DNA from: Stenocarpella maydis
Lineage: Eukaryota > Ascomycota > Sordariomycetes > Diaporthales > Diaporthaceae
Direction: 5' to 3'
Assembly (NCBI GenBank): GCA_002270565.1
Contig: NQMI01000019.1
Location: forward strand, 372,001-436,000
DNA: 64,000 nt
Shown here: piece after piece, positions 24,545-34,613 of the stretch
How the letters are laid out: each line of letters starts with the position of its first letter
How positions within the stretch are numbered: position 1 is the stretch's first letter
Translations under genes and position numbers: made by a program
Notes under the pieces: model-generated
Seen by the model: the letters and a program-made list of their open reading frames with translations, nothing else
Databases searched by the model: none
Told to the model about the DNA's origin: nothing

Positions 24545-24859
24545 GGCAGATGAACGGGGCCAAAGAAAATACTCAGTCCTCACGAGTATCGATGACGGAC
24601 CGGGCAATCAACGGAATAGTGGAAGGTTGCTTCAGATTCGCCTCGGCCGGACCAGCCGAGGATCACGAAGCACTGTTTGGTGAGCTTGGCGTCCGACCTC
24701 GGCCGAGCACCCTTATCTGGTAGATAAAGTGCCTTAGGCCAGTAACACGTGAGATATAAGCACACTGATATGCCTCACGGACCGGCTAAGAGAAAGAAGG
24801 CAGTCAATGACTAAATCATCAAAAGACGTTTATGTTTACAAGCGTCAAGTTCAGACGCC
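24545..24859. promoter_or_regulatory. Shared divergent promoter of regulator and dioxygenase
   Basis: A 315-bp spacer between two divergent starts. It contains CGG-type triplets, including TCGGCCGGACCAGCCGAGGA near 24644 and GACCTCGGCCGAGC near 24694. These are inverted CGG/CCG pairs of the kind Zn2Cys6 proteins bind. That they are operators for the neighbouring regulator is inference. Confidence 0.35.
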
Positions 24860-26159
24860 ATGGAATCAAGATTCAGGATCAGCCCTATCCCAAAGCGAGA
24901 GAACGGCAAGACTGACTTTGGCGTGACGATTGAAGGATTGGATCTGAACAACATATCTGGTAGTAATGCGTTCTATCTCCACCGGGAAGTGAATTACTTA
25001 TTGAGTATTTAGATGAGGAAGTCCAGGCTGTTTCAGATGCCATATGGACCCACAAGGTATTGGAGCATTCTGCATGGCAATGACATAACATGGGCAGACA
25101 GCATCTAACTTCCAGGCAGGTAGTCGTCGTCAAGGGCCAGAAGGACCTCCCGCCGATCAAGCAGTGGGAGCTTGTCACTCGGTTTGATCCAGACGCGCCG
25201 CAGGTGCATTCCCACGGCGATGTCAAGAGTTTTAACAAGAACGCCGGTATTCTATCAGTAAGTCACATTACATAGTCCAGGGCAACGGTGTCAGCTACTT
25301 ACAAGCCGCGGATGAAGGCTGGTCGAGAGGTGTTCGGCATCCCTGGGGCAGAGAATGTTCGTCTGATCGGGAAGGGGTACCAAGGAGATGACCATTTTGG
25401 CATCAAGAACGCGACCATCCACCGGGGCCTATCAAACGACTTCCACGCTAAAAAGCTGCCTCTGGATGCCTTCAACGCGGGTGTCAGCCGCTTCCAGCGC
25501 TGGCATATTGATGCTCCTCTCTACGAGCGAGAGCCGGCCTGGTTCACCACGCTGCGCTGCTTCAAGAGGCCAGCGGAGCCCGAGGTGCTCATCCGTTGGG
25601 ATGATGGGAGCGACCTTTCCATGAAGACCGAGCCGGGGCTTACCGCATTTTTCAGCAACGTTCAGGCATATGAGATGTTGACAGCGGAGGAGAAACGGAT
25701 CGCTGACCACTCGTGGGTCGAGTATGCGCCACTGCCATACAAGTGGATCAGCAAATGCAGCGGGAGAACAAATGGCCTGGGTCTCGAGACCGAGGGCAGG
25801 GAGCTGTCTATGGAGGAGCTCGGCGAGTTTGATCCCAAGAGCGTTAAGAGGTACCCGATGGTGAGAGCTATTACCTACCGAGATCGCGCCTGAGCAGTCC
25901 CCCACTGACGCATGGACTCGACAGGTCTGGGTGAATCCTGTCACTGGCGAACGGGCCTTCCAAGTACACGGCATCTGCGCGTATAAGCTGTACCTCCGAT
26001 CCTCGCCGACTGAAGAGCCTCGCGTCATTGACAAAGTCGAGGAGATCCGGGCATTCCTGAAGCCGATTCAAGAGAGGGTGCTGAAGCCGGAGTACATCAT
26101 GCTGCCGAGGGTTGAGGAGGGGGACATCATCATGTGGGCAAACTACATGATGTTCCATA

Positions 26160-28397
26160 CCATGGGGGATCACGATTTCGGATACCCCACCATTTCGGAC
26201 ACCAAAGATTCCGGCACCACACCAGAAAGTCTGTTACTTTGAGAAGCCATCATCAACTCAATTCTGATCGTAGATAGTAATAGAGAATATCAAAATGAAG
26301 CCCCGAATCTGCTCTCCATCCTTATCATTTCATTGGTCGCTTTACCTGCCTTCCAGAACGTGTTCTCACCGCTGGCGGTGGCTCGTCTTCATCATCTTCG
26401 TCCAGATCCTCTTCTTCATCACCATCTACAACAATCTCGTCTTCAACTTCTTCTGCGGCCTCAATCTCTTGGTTGAGGGCATCATCATCTTCGGCATTGC
26501 CGCCCAGTATCTCCTCGATATTCATAAACTTCTTGTTTGGATTGGGTACGGCTCGATGCTTCTTGGTGGTGAGCCGAGCTACTTGAGCTTCCAGTTCAAG
26601 AATTCTCTTGTTGGAGATAGTCAACTCGGCCTGTTTCTCGTCGTATGTAATGCCAATCTTCCGGTATTTACGTCGCTCTGAAGCCGTAGCGTTTGGGCCC
26701 GCCATATTCATGATATCACGGCCTGACTTGATAGTATCACCGTCAGAATCCTCGTCGGAATTGTCTTCGGGTGCACGGCGTTTCTCTTTGTTGACTTGAA
26801 TCTCCGGGTGGGACAAAGCTTTTACGCGGCTAATAGGCCAATTGCCAGTAGTCCTCCACGCAGACTTGACGTTCTTCTCTGTGAAGCCCTTCTCTCGGGC
26901 ATTACAGTATGCCTTGATCAAATTGATCTTGTCCACAGGTGCTGCGTCAACAATTGATTGCCAAGACGAAATTGTAGAACGGTAGTATGCTTTGGCAGCA
27001 TTGAATACACCGTTGTCTAATGGCTGAAGACCATGGGAGCAGTGGGCTGGTAGATAACAACAAAATATGTTGTTATAAAAGCAGGTCGTCATGAACGCAT
27101 CCTAAACACTTAGTCAGAACTCCACAATGGATTTTTTTCACAGCTTCAAACCTTCAGAATAGGAAGAAAACATACTGTAGTATGGCTGAAATGACCGTCA
27201 AGGATCAAAAGAATTGCCTCGCTCTCGTCTTCACGACGTTCGTTCATCTGGGGTATGAGAACTTGCTCAAGGTACGCAACCCCGATTTCATTGTTAGTCC
27301 ACCCATTGGGAGACGTAATATATCGCCACTTTGGGCAAGTCTTGCGGAATTCGTCAATAAACCACTGCGTTTGGAGGTCTTTGCCTTTGAAAATGATGCC
27401 TGGCTCGAGGGCTTCTCCATTGGCTAGTATGGCTTCAAGCATAGTTGACCACCATCGTGACTGGTCGGATTTCAGCATTGCCTTCTTCGTCGCAGAAGTT
27501 CCGACGACTAGGGAATCAAGACCTGTAGATAGTTAGACTATATGCTTGATTGGGACTCAATTGGAGCTCATTTACGTACCGAAACCTGCCATCAAACCGG
27601 CTTTATCAAGGTTGACGGTCAGGCTTGGCTTCACCCACGAGTATTCATTGTCTCGGATGTCAAAATACTAGTTGACTGCCCTCGGCGTGAACTCGTGAAA
27701 ACGCGCTGCTTCTTGCCTACGCCCAACTTTGGTGGCGACCTCAGGGTGGCGGTTAATGAAGCGTTGCACCCATTTCTTCCCAACGTCGACTTTGGCGATA
27801 GATGCAGCCACTTCTCGTATCGCACTGTGGCTTGGGGCAAACCCGAGCTTCTCTTAACGTAAAATCCAGCTCACAATAGGTCTTTCTTGCTCAGAAGATA
27901 GTAAGGCATTGGAGGGTATGGTCTCGGGATCTTGCTTTGAATTGTGCTTGCCATTGACCCGGTCTGAGAGTGTAGATGTAGGCACATTGTATTTATTCAA
28001 GGCCTTATTCACAGACAGGCCATTTTCGACTATATCGAATACGGCATCTCGAACGGTCTCCTCAGTATAGGCTTTCGGCATCGTGACAACTGCTCAGAAG
28101 GCCTATAGGATCGTTGAGGGCTGACAGGAAAGTTCTCTCGGCATAGGGGCACATCTCCAATTCGGCATTTGGGGTTAATTGTGCACTCGGAATAAACGGC
28201 CCGCGAGGGACGCTAATCCGCTTTTGGAATAGTCTATGATGTTCATCAAGCAATTCTCTATCGATCTACGGTGTTTGTTTGCAAATAGCCTCAGTGGTTG
28301 TTGAGGAATGTGTAAGTAAATAAGGTGGGTTTGTGTGGTGGGTGAGAATTTTGGCTGTCCGAAATGGTGGGGTATCCGAAATCGTGATCCCCCATGG
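26160..28397 (-). mobile_element. Pogo-like (Tc1/mariner) transposon inserted in the dioxygenase
   Basis: A 2,238-bp element with terminal inverted repeats identical over 42 bp, starting CCATGGGGGATCACGATTTC at 26160 and, inverted, ending at 28397. It is flanked by TA on both sides (26158-26159 and 28398-28399), the standard Tc1/mariner target duplication. It carries one transposase gene on the minus strand. Removing the element and one TA restores the host reading frame exactly, which independently confirms the boundaries. Confidence 0.92.
26325..28081 (-). pseudogene. Pogo-like DDE transposase with two nonsense codons
   Basis: Catalyses cut-and-paste transposition. Exons on minus are 28081-27580, 27522-27176 and 27101-26325, joining in frame to 541 residues apart from two internal stops. 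The N-terminus (MPKAYTEETVRDAVFDIVEN) is a psq-type helix-turn-helix, followed by a CENP-B-like second DNA-binding part (HSAIREVA to WVQRFINRHPEV). The catalytic aspartates lie in LTVNLDKAGL, LLILDGHFSHT and HGLQPLDNG. The acidic C-terminus ends in RTRSGRQVKRPMK. Stops are TAA at 27856-27854 and TAG at 27670-27668. Family consensus would have Gln at the first; the second could be from Gln, so both fit C-to-T change. The protein is otherwise intact, unlike the other transposases in the window. Confidence 0.85.
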
Positions 28398-28512
28398 TAC
28401 GGCAGTAGATTATCCGATCGCATATGGACCGAGGACGATGCACCAGGCCAACATTGGAGCGAGCGTCGGACCAGCTCAAATGGGACTATTCAAGATTCCG
28501 GTTGTAGTCTGA

Positions 28513-29254
28513 TTCTCTTCAGCCAGCTTGATACTGTAACTATTGTATGCACATCGAAGACGTAAACGCGCGCTCAATGATAACGCTTGGTTGACACTTA
28601 AACCCCCGATTTGCGCCCCTTCGTCTGCCACTCTAGAAGTCTAAAAAAAAAAAAAAGAGGCCCAAGTAGACATCTAAAGTCACCCAAACTCACCCTAGAC
28701 TTGTGCAGCTTGACTGCGACAACCTCATGAACCCGCCTGACGCGGTGCAAGTTGTCTGGGCAAGAATATGCAAGCCAGAGCGAAAAAGGCAGAGCCCAGT
28801 GGTCTTGCCGGGGGTTTTCCTGATAAACTGCTCGGCCGACCGAATTCCTATCAGCAAAGTGATCACAATCTGCCTCTATCGGGCTGCTCGTGTTGAACCA
28901 GTAAGAATGAACACCTTGACCGGACTTTTCCGAACCTTTGCAGCTCTGGCTTTGAGGACCTTGGTACCGATGTCAGAGTATGACAACCTTCTGATAACAC
29001 AATAAGGTTGAATGGCTTGTCTATCTTTGTTCCCCGCGCTTACCACAGCAGTCCCGGCATCTCTCTTAACTATCTCCTGCAGCTTCAGCCGTATCAAAGT
29101 CTCATCTGCTTATTATCGTCAATATTGAGAAACTGATATGCCTACGGTTGGTTGATCCTCGTTGAAATATGTTCCGGCATGATACCCGGGCTTCGTTCGT
29201 GAGACATTCAACTTTCCACCCAACGGCCGCAAAGGTATCGCCTATTTGTGCATC
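28513..29254. other. Intergenic spacer of dioxygenase and permease
   Basis: Contains a 14-base A run at about 28645 and no recognisable gene. It must hold the dioxygenase terminator and the permease promoter, since both genes are on the plus strand. Confidence 0.4.
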
Positions 29255-31161
29255 ATGTTCCAGAAGGACAGCGCCAGAGAGTTTGGCCACAGGGCCAAGC
29301 TGGCCTTGACGACCAGACAAGGGTTCAAGAATGCTATTGAGGTGCAGGCTTCTGACTTTGCGCCCTCGAGCCATGGTTTCATATGGTCCAACGCCCACAT
29401 GGACCCCAGCCCTCCCTCAGAGCGAACCTGGACTTGGCTGCACTACTTTGCCGTCTGGTACTCGTTCAACTTTACTTCTGGAGCCTGGTCCGCCGCCTCT
29501 TCGCTGCTCAGCCTGGACCTGAACTGGTGGCAGGCTGTACTGGCTTGTTTTGTCGGCTCGCTTATCAGTGGCTTGGCAGTGTCACTCAATTCGAGGCAGT
29601 CGTCGGTCTATCACATTGGTTTTCCCACGCTGCAGCGAGTTTCGTTCGGTAGGTGTAACTATCCCTTAGTCGTATGCTGAGGCTGTGTGTCTGACCTAAC
29701 TCTTGCTGGCATGTACGGCTCCCTGTTCCCTGTCTTTACTCGGGCTGTTGTATCTATCCTCTGGGTCGGTGTGACCGTATACCAGAGCTCGCTGTTTCTC
29801 GATGTCGCTTTACGGTATGTCATCGGCTGATCATCTGACCTCTGCTGGTTCTAATAACCTGTCGAAGATGTGTTTTCGGTGATCTTTGGTACAAGATGCC
29901 AAACACGTTTCCCGCAGACGCCGCCATCACCACCCGCAAATTTGTAGCCTGCTTCATAATCTGGGTCGGCTCATATCCCGCCATGGCCTTCAAGATCCAC
30001 AAGATGCGACACATATGGACCCTGAAAGCCCTCGTGATTCCTCCCGTCACGTTTGGATTCTTTATCTATTGCATGGTGGTTGGAAGTCGAGGTGCTACAA
30101 CCTACACCGCCAGCTCCTCCCTGTCAGGCTCCAAACTGGGCTGGGCCTTCGTGTATAGTGTGCAGGCCATCATCGGCAACTTTTCCCCCTTGATTGCCTC
30201 CAACCCTGACATTGCTCGGTACGCCAGAAAGCCAAGCGACACTGGCATAGCACAGTTCGCGACCGTTACCTTCTGGAAAGCGGTAATGTGCCTAATCGGC
30301 ATCTTTGGCACCAATGCGATCGCGTACAAGTATGGCACGGTGTATTGGAACCTGTGGGATATGTGCGACGCAATCCTCACACACAACTGGAACGGCGGCG
30401 TGTGCTTCGCCATCTTCCTGTTCGCGATCCTGATGGCTTGCTCAGAGCAGGTCAAGAATCTGTCGGCTAACTTGATATCGTTCGGGGCCGACTCGGCTTG
30501 CTTGGTACCAAAGTACCTGAACATCAACCGCGGCATGATCCTGGGTTTAACCATCGGCTTCGTCATCCAGCCTTGGTATATCCTGGCCACTGCCAAAGCA
30601 TACCTTACCTTCCTCACTGGGTATAGTTTGTTCCTGGGAGCCATACCTTCAATCGCGGTGGCCGATTACGTCCTGCGAAGAGGGAACGTGGATGTCATAT
30701 CCCTCTACACCGCAAAGAAAGGTACGTTCCATCCGAGAGCCTTTCGGCTGATTACGCCGTTCTAATGCGCCGCAGACTACTGGTACACGTCTGGCTGCAG
30801 TTGGAAGGCATATGCTGCCTACCTCATGGCTATATGGCCCGTACTCCCCGGGTTCATATATCAATTTACCAAATCCTCACGTATTCCCCAGGGCTGGGTC
30901 CACTTGTACCAGCTCGGTTGGATGTTTGCCGTGCTCACGAGTGCGTTCACTTACGTTGTTCTCTCGTATATTTTCAAAAGCCACGCCATGTTGGAAGCTC
31001 GTCAGCATCTGTGGGAGTCGTACGCAAAGCATCAGCAGGATTTGCTAGACAAGGAGCCAGAGACTGGCGTCATACGAGGCGTTTCGCCAGAGAACTTGGA
31101 CTCGGAGCCAAGCGAGGAGATTTCAGAGAAAGTCGGCCACAAGTCTGTTAGCGTAGTCTAG
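29255..31161 (+). CDS. NCS1-family nucleobase permease (Fur type)
   Basis: Plasma-membrane proton symporter of the nucleobase-cation-symport-1 family, whose fungal Fur members take up uracil, allantoin, uric acid or related compounds. Exons: 29255-29648, 29709-29814, 29868-30721 and 30776-31161, giving 579 residues in frame, the usual length. Seen are the N-terminal WSNAHMDPSPPSERTWTW before helix 1, FNFTSGAWSAASSL, the GFPTLQRVSFG junction of helix 2-3, SNPDIARYARKP, and a hydrophilic tail after DYWYTSGCSW. About twelve hydrophobic segments are visible. Intron 1 (29649-29708) has a good donor and a CTAAC branch site, but its expected 3' end reads TG rather than AG. The only nearby AG in phase leaves a 33-base intron. 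It lies downstream of a XanA-like gene, suggesting purine-related uptake; the substrate is inferred. Confidence 0.82.
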
Positions 31162-31430
31162 AATACTTTCTAAGACATGATCACTCTGTTGTATTATACG
31201 AGCACCTTCATTTCGCAAGATCTCTCGCGTCCTCCACTGGCCACCTACCACCTTCCCCGGGTACCAGTAGACATTGATGCCCGGCGACCTGAGCGGCCCC
31301 GATCCCCGTTCATCTGATATAAAACACTTGCACTCCAATATTGCTCTCAATTCGAGTGGGGACAGCTTATTGCAGACGGTCGTACCACGGCGCCTCCACC
31401 TGGTGTTGGTACCAGTTCCTTATTAATAGT

Positions 31431-31640
31431 GGCCTGATGACATACCTAGCCCCTTCTAATAAGCTCTACCGCATGGATCTCAAGTACGGAAAGGTCGTCG
31501 ATGAGTGCAAGGTCTATAACGATATTGAGGCTATCACCTTTTCTCCGGAGAACAAGTTCGCACAGATGATATCTGAGCCTACGTTCCTTGGCATCAGCTA
31601 CAGCGCCCTGTACCACGTCAGCCCCTGCCCATACCTCGCG
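31431..31640 (+). pseudogene. VID27-like gene fragment
   Basis: Inside an ORF spanning 31341-31700 the peptide LMTYLAPSNKLYRMDLKYGK with VVDE after it, then FAQMISEPTFLGISYSALYH, resembles the start of the C-terminal beta-propeller of VID27 (vacuolar import and degradation protein). Only about 70 of several hundred residues are present. The flanking sequence has no further match, so this is a gene fragment, perhaps carried here by a rearrangement. The identity rests on remembered motifs. Confidence 0.45.
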
Positions 31641-32015
31641 CCTTTGGATGATGACTCTGTATACCTAGGTATAAGGCAAGGGAGGGCAGGCAAATTTTGA
31701 TTCCACCCCAATTTCCCAACAGCCTTCATTCAACCCAACCCAATCTGCCTATCATCTCCCACATTTCTACATCTCCCTCATGCCGCCAATGATGCCCTCC
31801 CTCATAGCAGGCAGCAAGCCCTCCTCCTCCCTCTCCTCCTTCGTCCTGGACCCCCGAGCCAAGATTCTCAAGGCCCAAGGCCAAAGACTCCAAATAAGAT
31901 ACCCAGGACACCCTCTAGGACAATAACACATGAGACGCGACACCCGACCCAGATGCCGGATTCACTCCCAACCGTTGTCACCCGTTTTCTCTGCTCGTAA
32001 GCCCGCTACCAACTA

Positions 32016-34206
32016 CCATCTGACCCCCACTGGTAGAACACCCCTACCAGTGGAACAAGGACCTACATACAAATATCACCACATTAACTTACATATATCA
32101 CAGCCAATTTTAAAGCTATACACATAGGAATTTGATCAATCTATAGATATTTACTTAGTAAATAAGCTTATGTAGGTAGTTAGTGTTTTGGGGGCATTAG
32201 AGCGGCTGCAATTAGATTCCGAACCCCACATACAAATGCCAAACCTGGGGCCCAATTTCTCAATTCTCTTCATAATAGCCCAGCCTATTCCTCTCAATTA
32301 CCACCCAACCACACGATGCCTAGCTATAATGAAGAGAATATAGCTGATGCCATATTTAATATCATCAATAATGGGCTTACTTTAGGTGAAGCTACCCAAA
32401 AGCATAGTATACTTAAGACGATATTCTTCTAGCGGATGAATGGTACTACATTCAAAAGTGAGGCTATTCAGCCCGCTTAACGCCTATCTATTACTAAGGA
32501 GAATAGGCTTATTAAATGGATCATCAAGCAGGAATCACTAGGCTACACCCCAACAGCCTTAGTGGTATAGTAAATTACTGAGGCTATCATGAAGAAATGA
32601 GGTGATAATCAGCCTCTTAGGAAGCACTAGATAGCATCATTTAAAAGCCGCCATAATGATATTAAGATAAAGATTTCTCGCCCTTAAGAAGCAGCCCAAT
32701 TTAATAGCTTTACGCCAAAGGCGGTCCACTAGTATTTCAACTACTAAGAGCAATTTAGCTGGGTTAAGCCAGAGTTAACAGTCAATATTAATAAGGGCGG
32801 TATTATAAAGGGCTAAGGTATTATTTATATACCTATAAAGCTTTATAATAATTGGTATTAATAAATTTTAGGTATTAACAGCCTTGTGCTTGGATCTGCG
32901 GAGACCAAAACTGCCCTTAAGAAGATAAGTGGCAGCCGTACTTAGGTAACCCTTATTAACGCTATTACGGCTTCTGGTTACTATTTACACCCAGGAATCA
33001 TCTTTAAGGGCAAAGATCTTTAAGCCTAATGGTTTTTACAAGAGTTCAAGCAGTTGTGCCCTTGGCATTATATCACATCACCCAATGGCTAGACTAACAA
33101 TAAGATTACCATAGCATAGCTTTATGATGTTTTTTTACCCTAGATAAATAAAATCCAAGGAGATAATGATTCCTAAGCAATTCTACTGATTTTAGATAGC
33201 CATAAAAGCCATACTTTAGTATTTAAATTCCTTTAATTACTATATTAAAGGTTTATTTACTAATAATACTTGGGTAGGCGGAATTTATTAAGGAGTGCTT
33301 CTTTAGCAACATTTTTTTGTGCTTCCTCCCAGCACATACTTCTCACGGGCTACAGCCAGCAGATAATGGACATTTCAATGTCCTTAAGGCTGCTTATCGA
33401 AAAGAATTAGCCAAACTTAACTCTATCACCAACTCAGCGCCTATAGGCAAAATCAACTTCCTTCGTTGTTTAGTAAAGACTAGAGCGGCTGTAAAGCTAA
33501 CAACTATTCGATCGGCTTAAAAGCATACTAGAAATTAGCCTATAAGCCACCAGAAGGCATTAAATCACCCAGAAATCCAGCCAAATCAAGAGGATCGTGA
33601 GAATAGCATGGCTAAAGCCTTGCCTAAGAATGCTAGCGATAAGGACCTTATCACAAGGGACTACATACTCAAATTAGCTTAAAACACCAGCCCGGCGCAA
33701 AGATAGCGGGCTAGGAACATCGCCAACACCTTTAAGGAAATGCAGGCTAGAATAGCCTTCTTGGAGCAAGAAAACGCTAAGCTCAAGGCTCGTAACAGTG
33801 CTCAGATGGGCACAAAGAAACGCCATACCATCCCCAACCCCAACAAAACATTTATAAGTATTCATGAGATATTAAGCTAAGGAGGGTCTATTAAAGACCT
33901 TGAAGAGGAGTTTCAGGCTCCAGAAGACATACCTGCTGATGAAGAAGTATTTGAAGGCTTTAGTGATAAGGGACCAGGCGATGAGGATGAGGAGGACATT
34001 CCGGCACCAATTGTCACGAGATCTGGGCATGGAATCAAACAGCCGGCTAGATATATGGATTAGCCATCTTCTAAGCTTCAATTTGCTATACAAATCAACT
34101 CTCAACACCAATTATTGAGTATTTTATGTGCATCGTGAGTTTGGGCAGTTTATATGTGGCTCCTCATTCCACTGGTAGGGGTGTTCCACTAGTGGGTGTC
34201 AGATGG
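32016..34206 (+). mobile_element. Second pogo-like transposon, RIP-decayed
   Basis: A 2,191-bp element with imperfect inverted repeats of about 48 bp. The left end begins CCATCTGACCCCCACTGGTA and the right end, inverted, CCATCTGACACCCACTAGTG. TA flanks both ends (32014-32015 and 34207-34208). It carries a plus-strand transposase with many stops. Its ends differ from those of the element at 26160 apart from the CCAT start, so it is a different subfamily. Confidence 0.82.
32316..34065 (+). pseudogene. Pogo-like transposase, RIP-decayed
   Basis: Begins MPSYNEENIADAIFNIINNG (psq-type helix-turn-helix). Later blocks are ENRLIKWIIKQESLGYTPTA, FTPKAVH, LTVNINKGG where the family has its first catalytic Asp, LLILDSHKSHT with the second, and HTSHGLQPADNGHFNVLKAA where the third Asp of QPLDNG is changed. 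The end is PAPIVTRSGHGIKQPARYMD. TAG/TAA codons replace Gln throughout and the frame changes once near 33300. Losses at catalytic positions and the stops make it dead. Confidence 0.75.
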
Positions 34207-34208
34207 TA

Positions 34209-34611
34209 CTACTCTATCCCTGTATATGCATATCAATCAGCCCATGTCCGCCGTGGGGGCGGTCAGGTCATTGGCTACGCGTACTTGAGGACGGTTCACT
34301 ACTGGAGTAACATCATTCGATCAAGAATACCATAAGAGGATACTTGGGTACCTAGAAGGACTGGTTCTCGCCATTAAGAACCCTGCCACAAACCCACGGG
34401 AAACAAATCCTTCAGGATCTGGCACATTGCGTACCCGTGGACCCTTCCGAGACCCTGTGGACGTGCCCTTGGCGACCGCTGTAGCTTGGCCAAGTGACCC
34501 AGTCTTAGTACATACCGTCGTTCCGTGGAGTTGTTGGTCAACTCTCTACCGCGCATGCTCTCAATGCCGTGCCGCTGAATCGCTTATAATTATGATAATA
34601 TCCCTAAGTGG
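34209..34611. other. Spacer between two transposons
   Basis: About 400 bp of unique-looking sequence between two TA-flanked elements. No gene was recognised. Confidence 0.35.
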
Positions 34612-34613
34612 TA

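Larger units (their letters stand above)
24860..28512 (+). pseudogene. XanA/TfdA-type 2-oxoglutarate dioxygenase, split by a transposon
   Basis: Fe(II)/2-oxoglutarate-dependent oxygenase, closest by motif memory to fungal XanA (xanthine to uric acid). Exons: 24860-24959, 25013-25056, 25120-25257, 25306-25860, 25925-26159, then 28400-28512 after the inserted element at 26160-28397. Leaving out the element and one TA copy gives 394 residues in frame, ending IPVVV and TGA. The iron ligands are His161 and Asp163 (RWHIDAP) and distal His357; an Arg about 12 residues later (YGPRTMHQ) would bind 2-oxoglutarate. The insertion lies in the Thr358 codon right after His357, removing the C-terminal 2-oxoglutarate-binding part. 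As it stands, translation runs from FHT into TIR sequence and stops at 26242. All splice sites and the rest of the frame look intact, so inactivation is recent. The substrate is inferred. Confidence 0.75.

Noticed and set aside
30102..30644. 180-codon minus-strand ORF
   Set aside because: It lies wholly inside the permease coding exon and shows no motif of its own.
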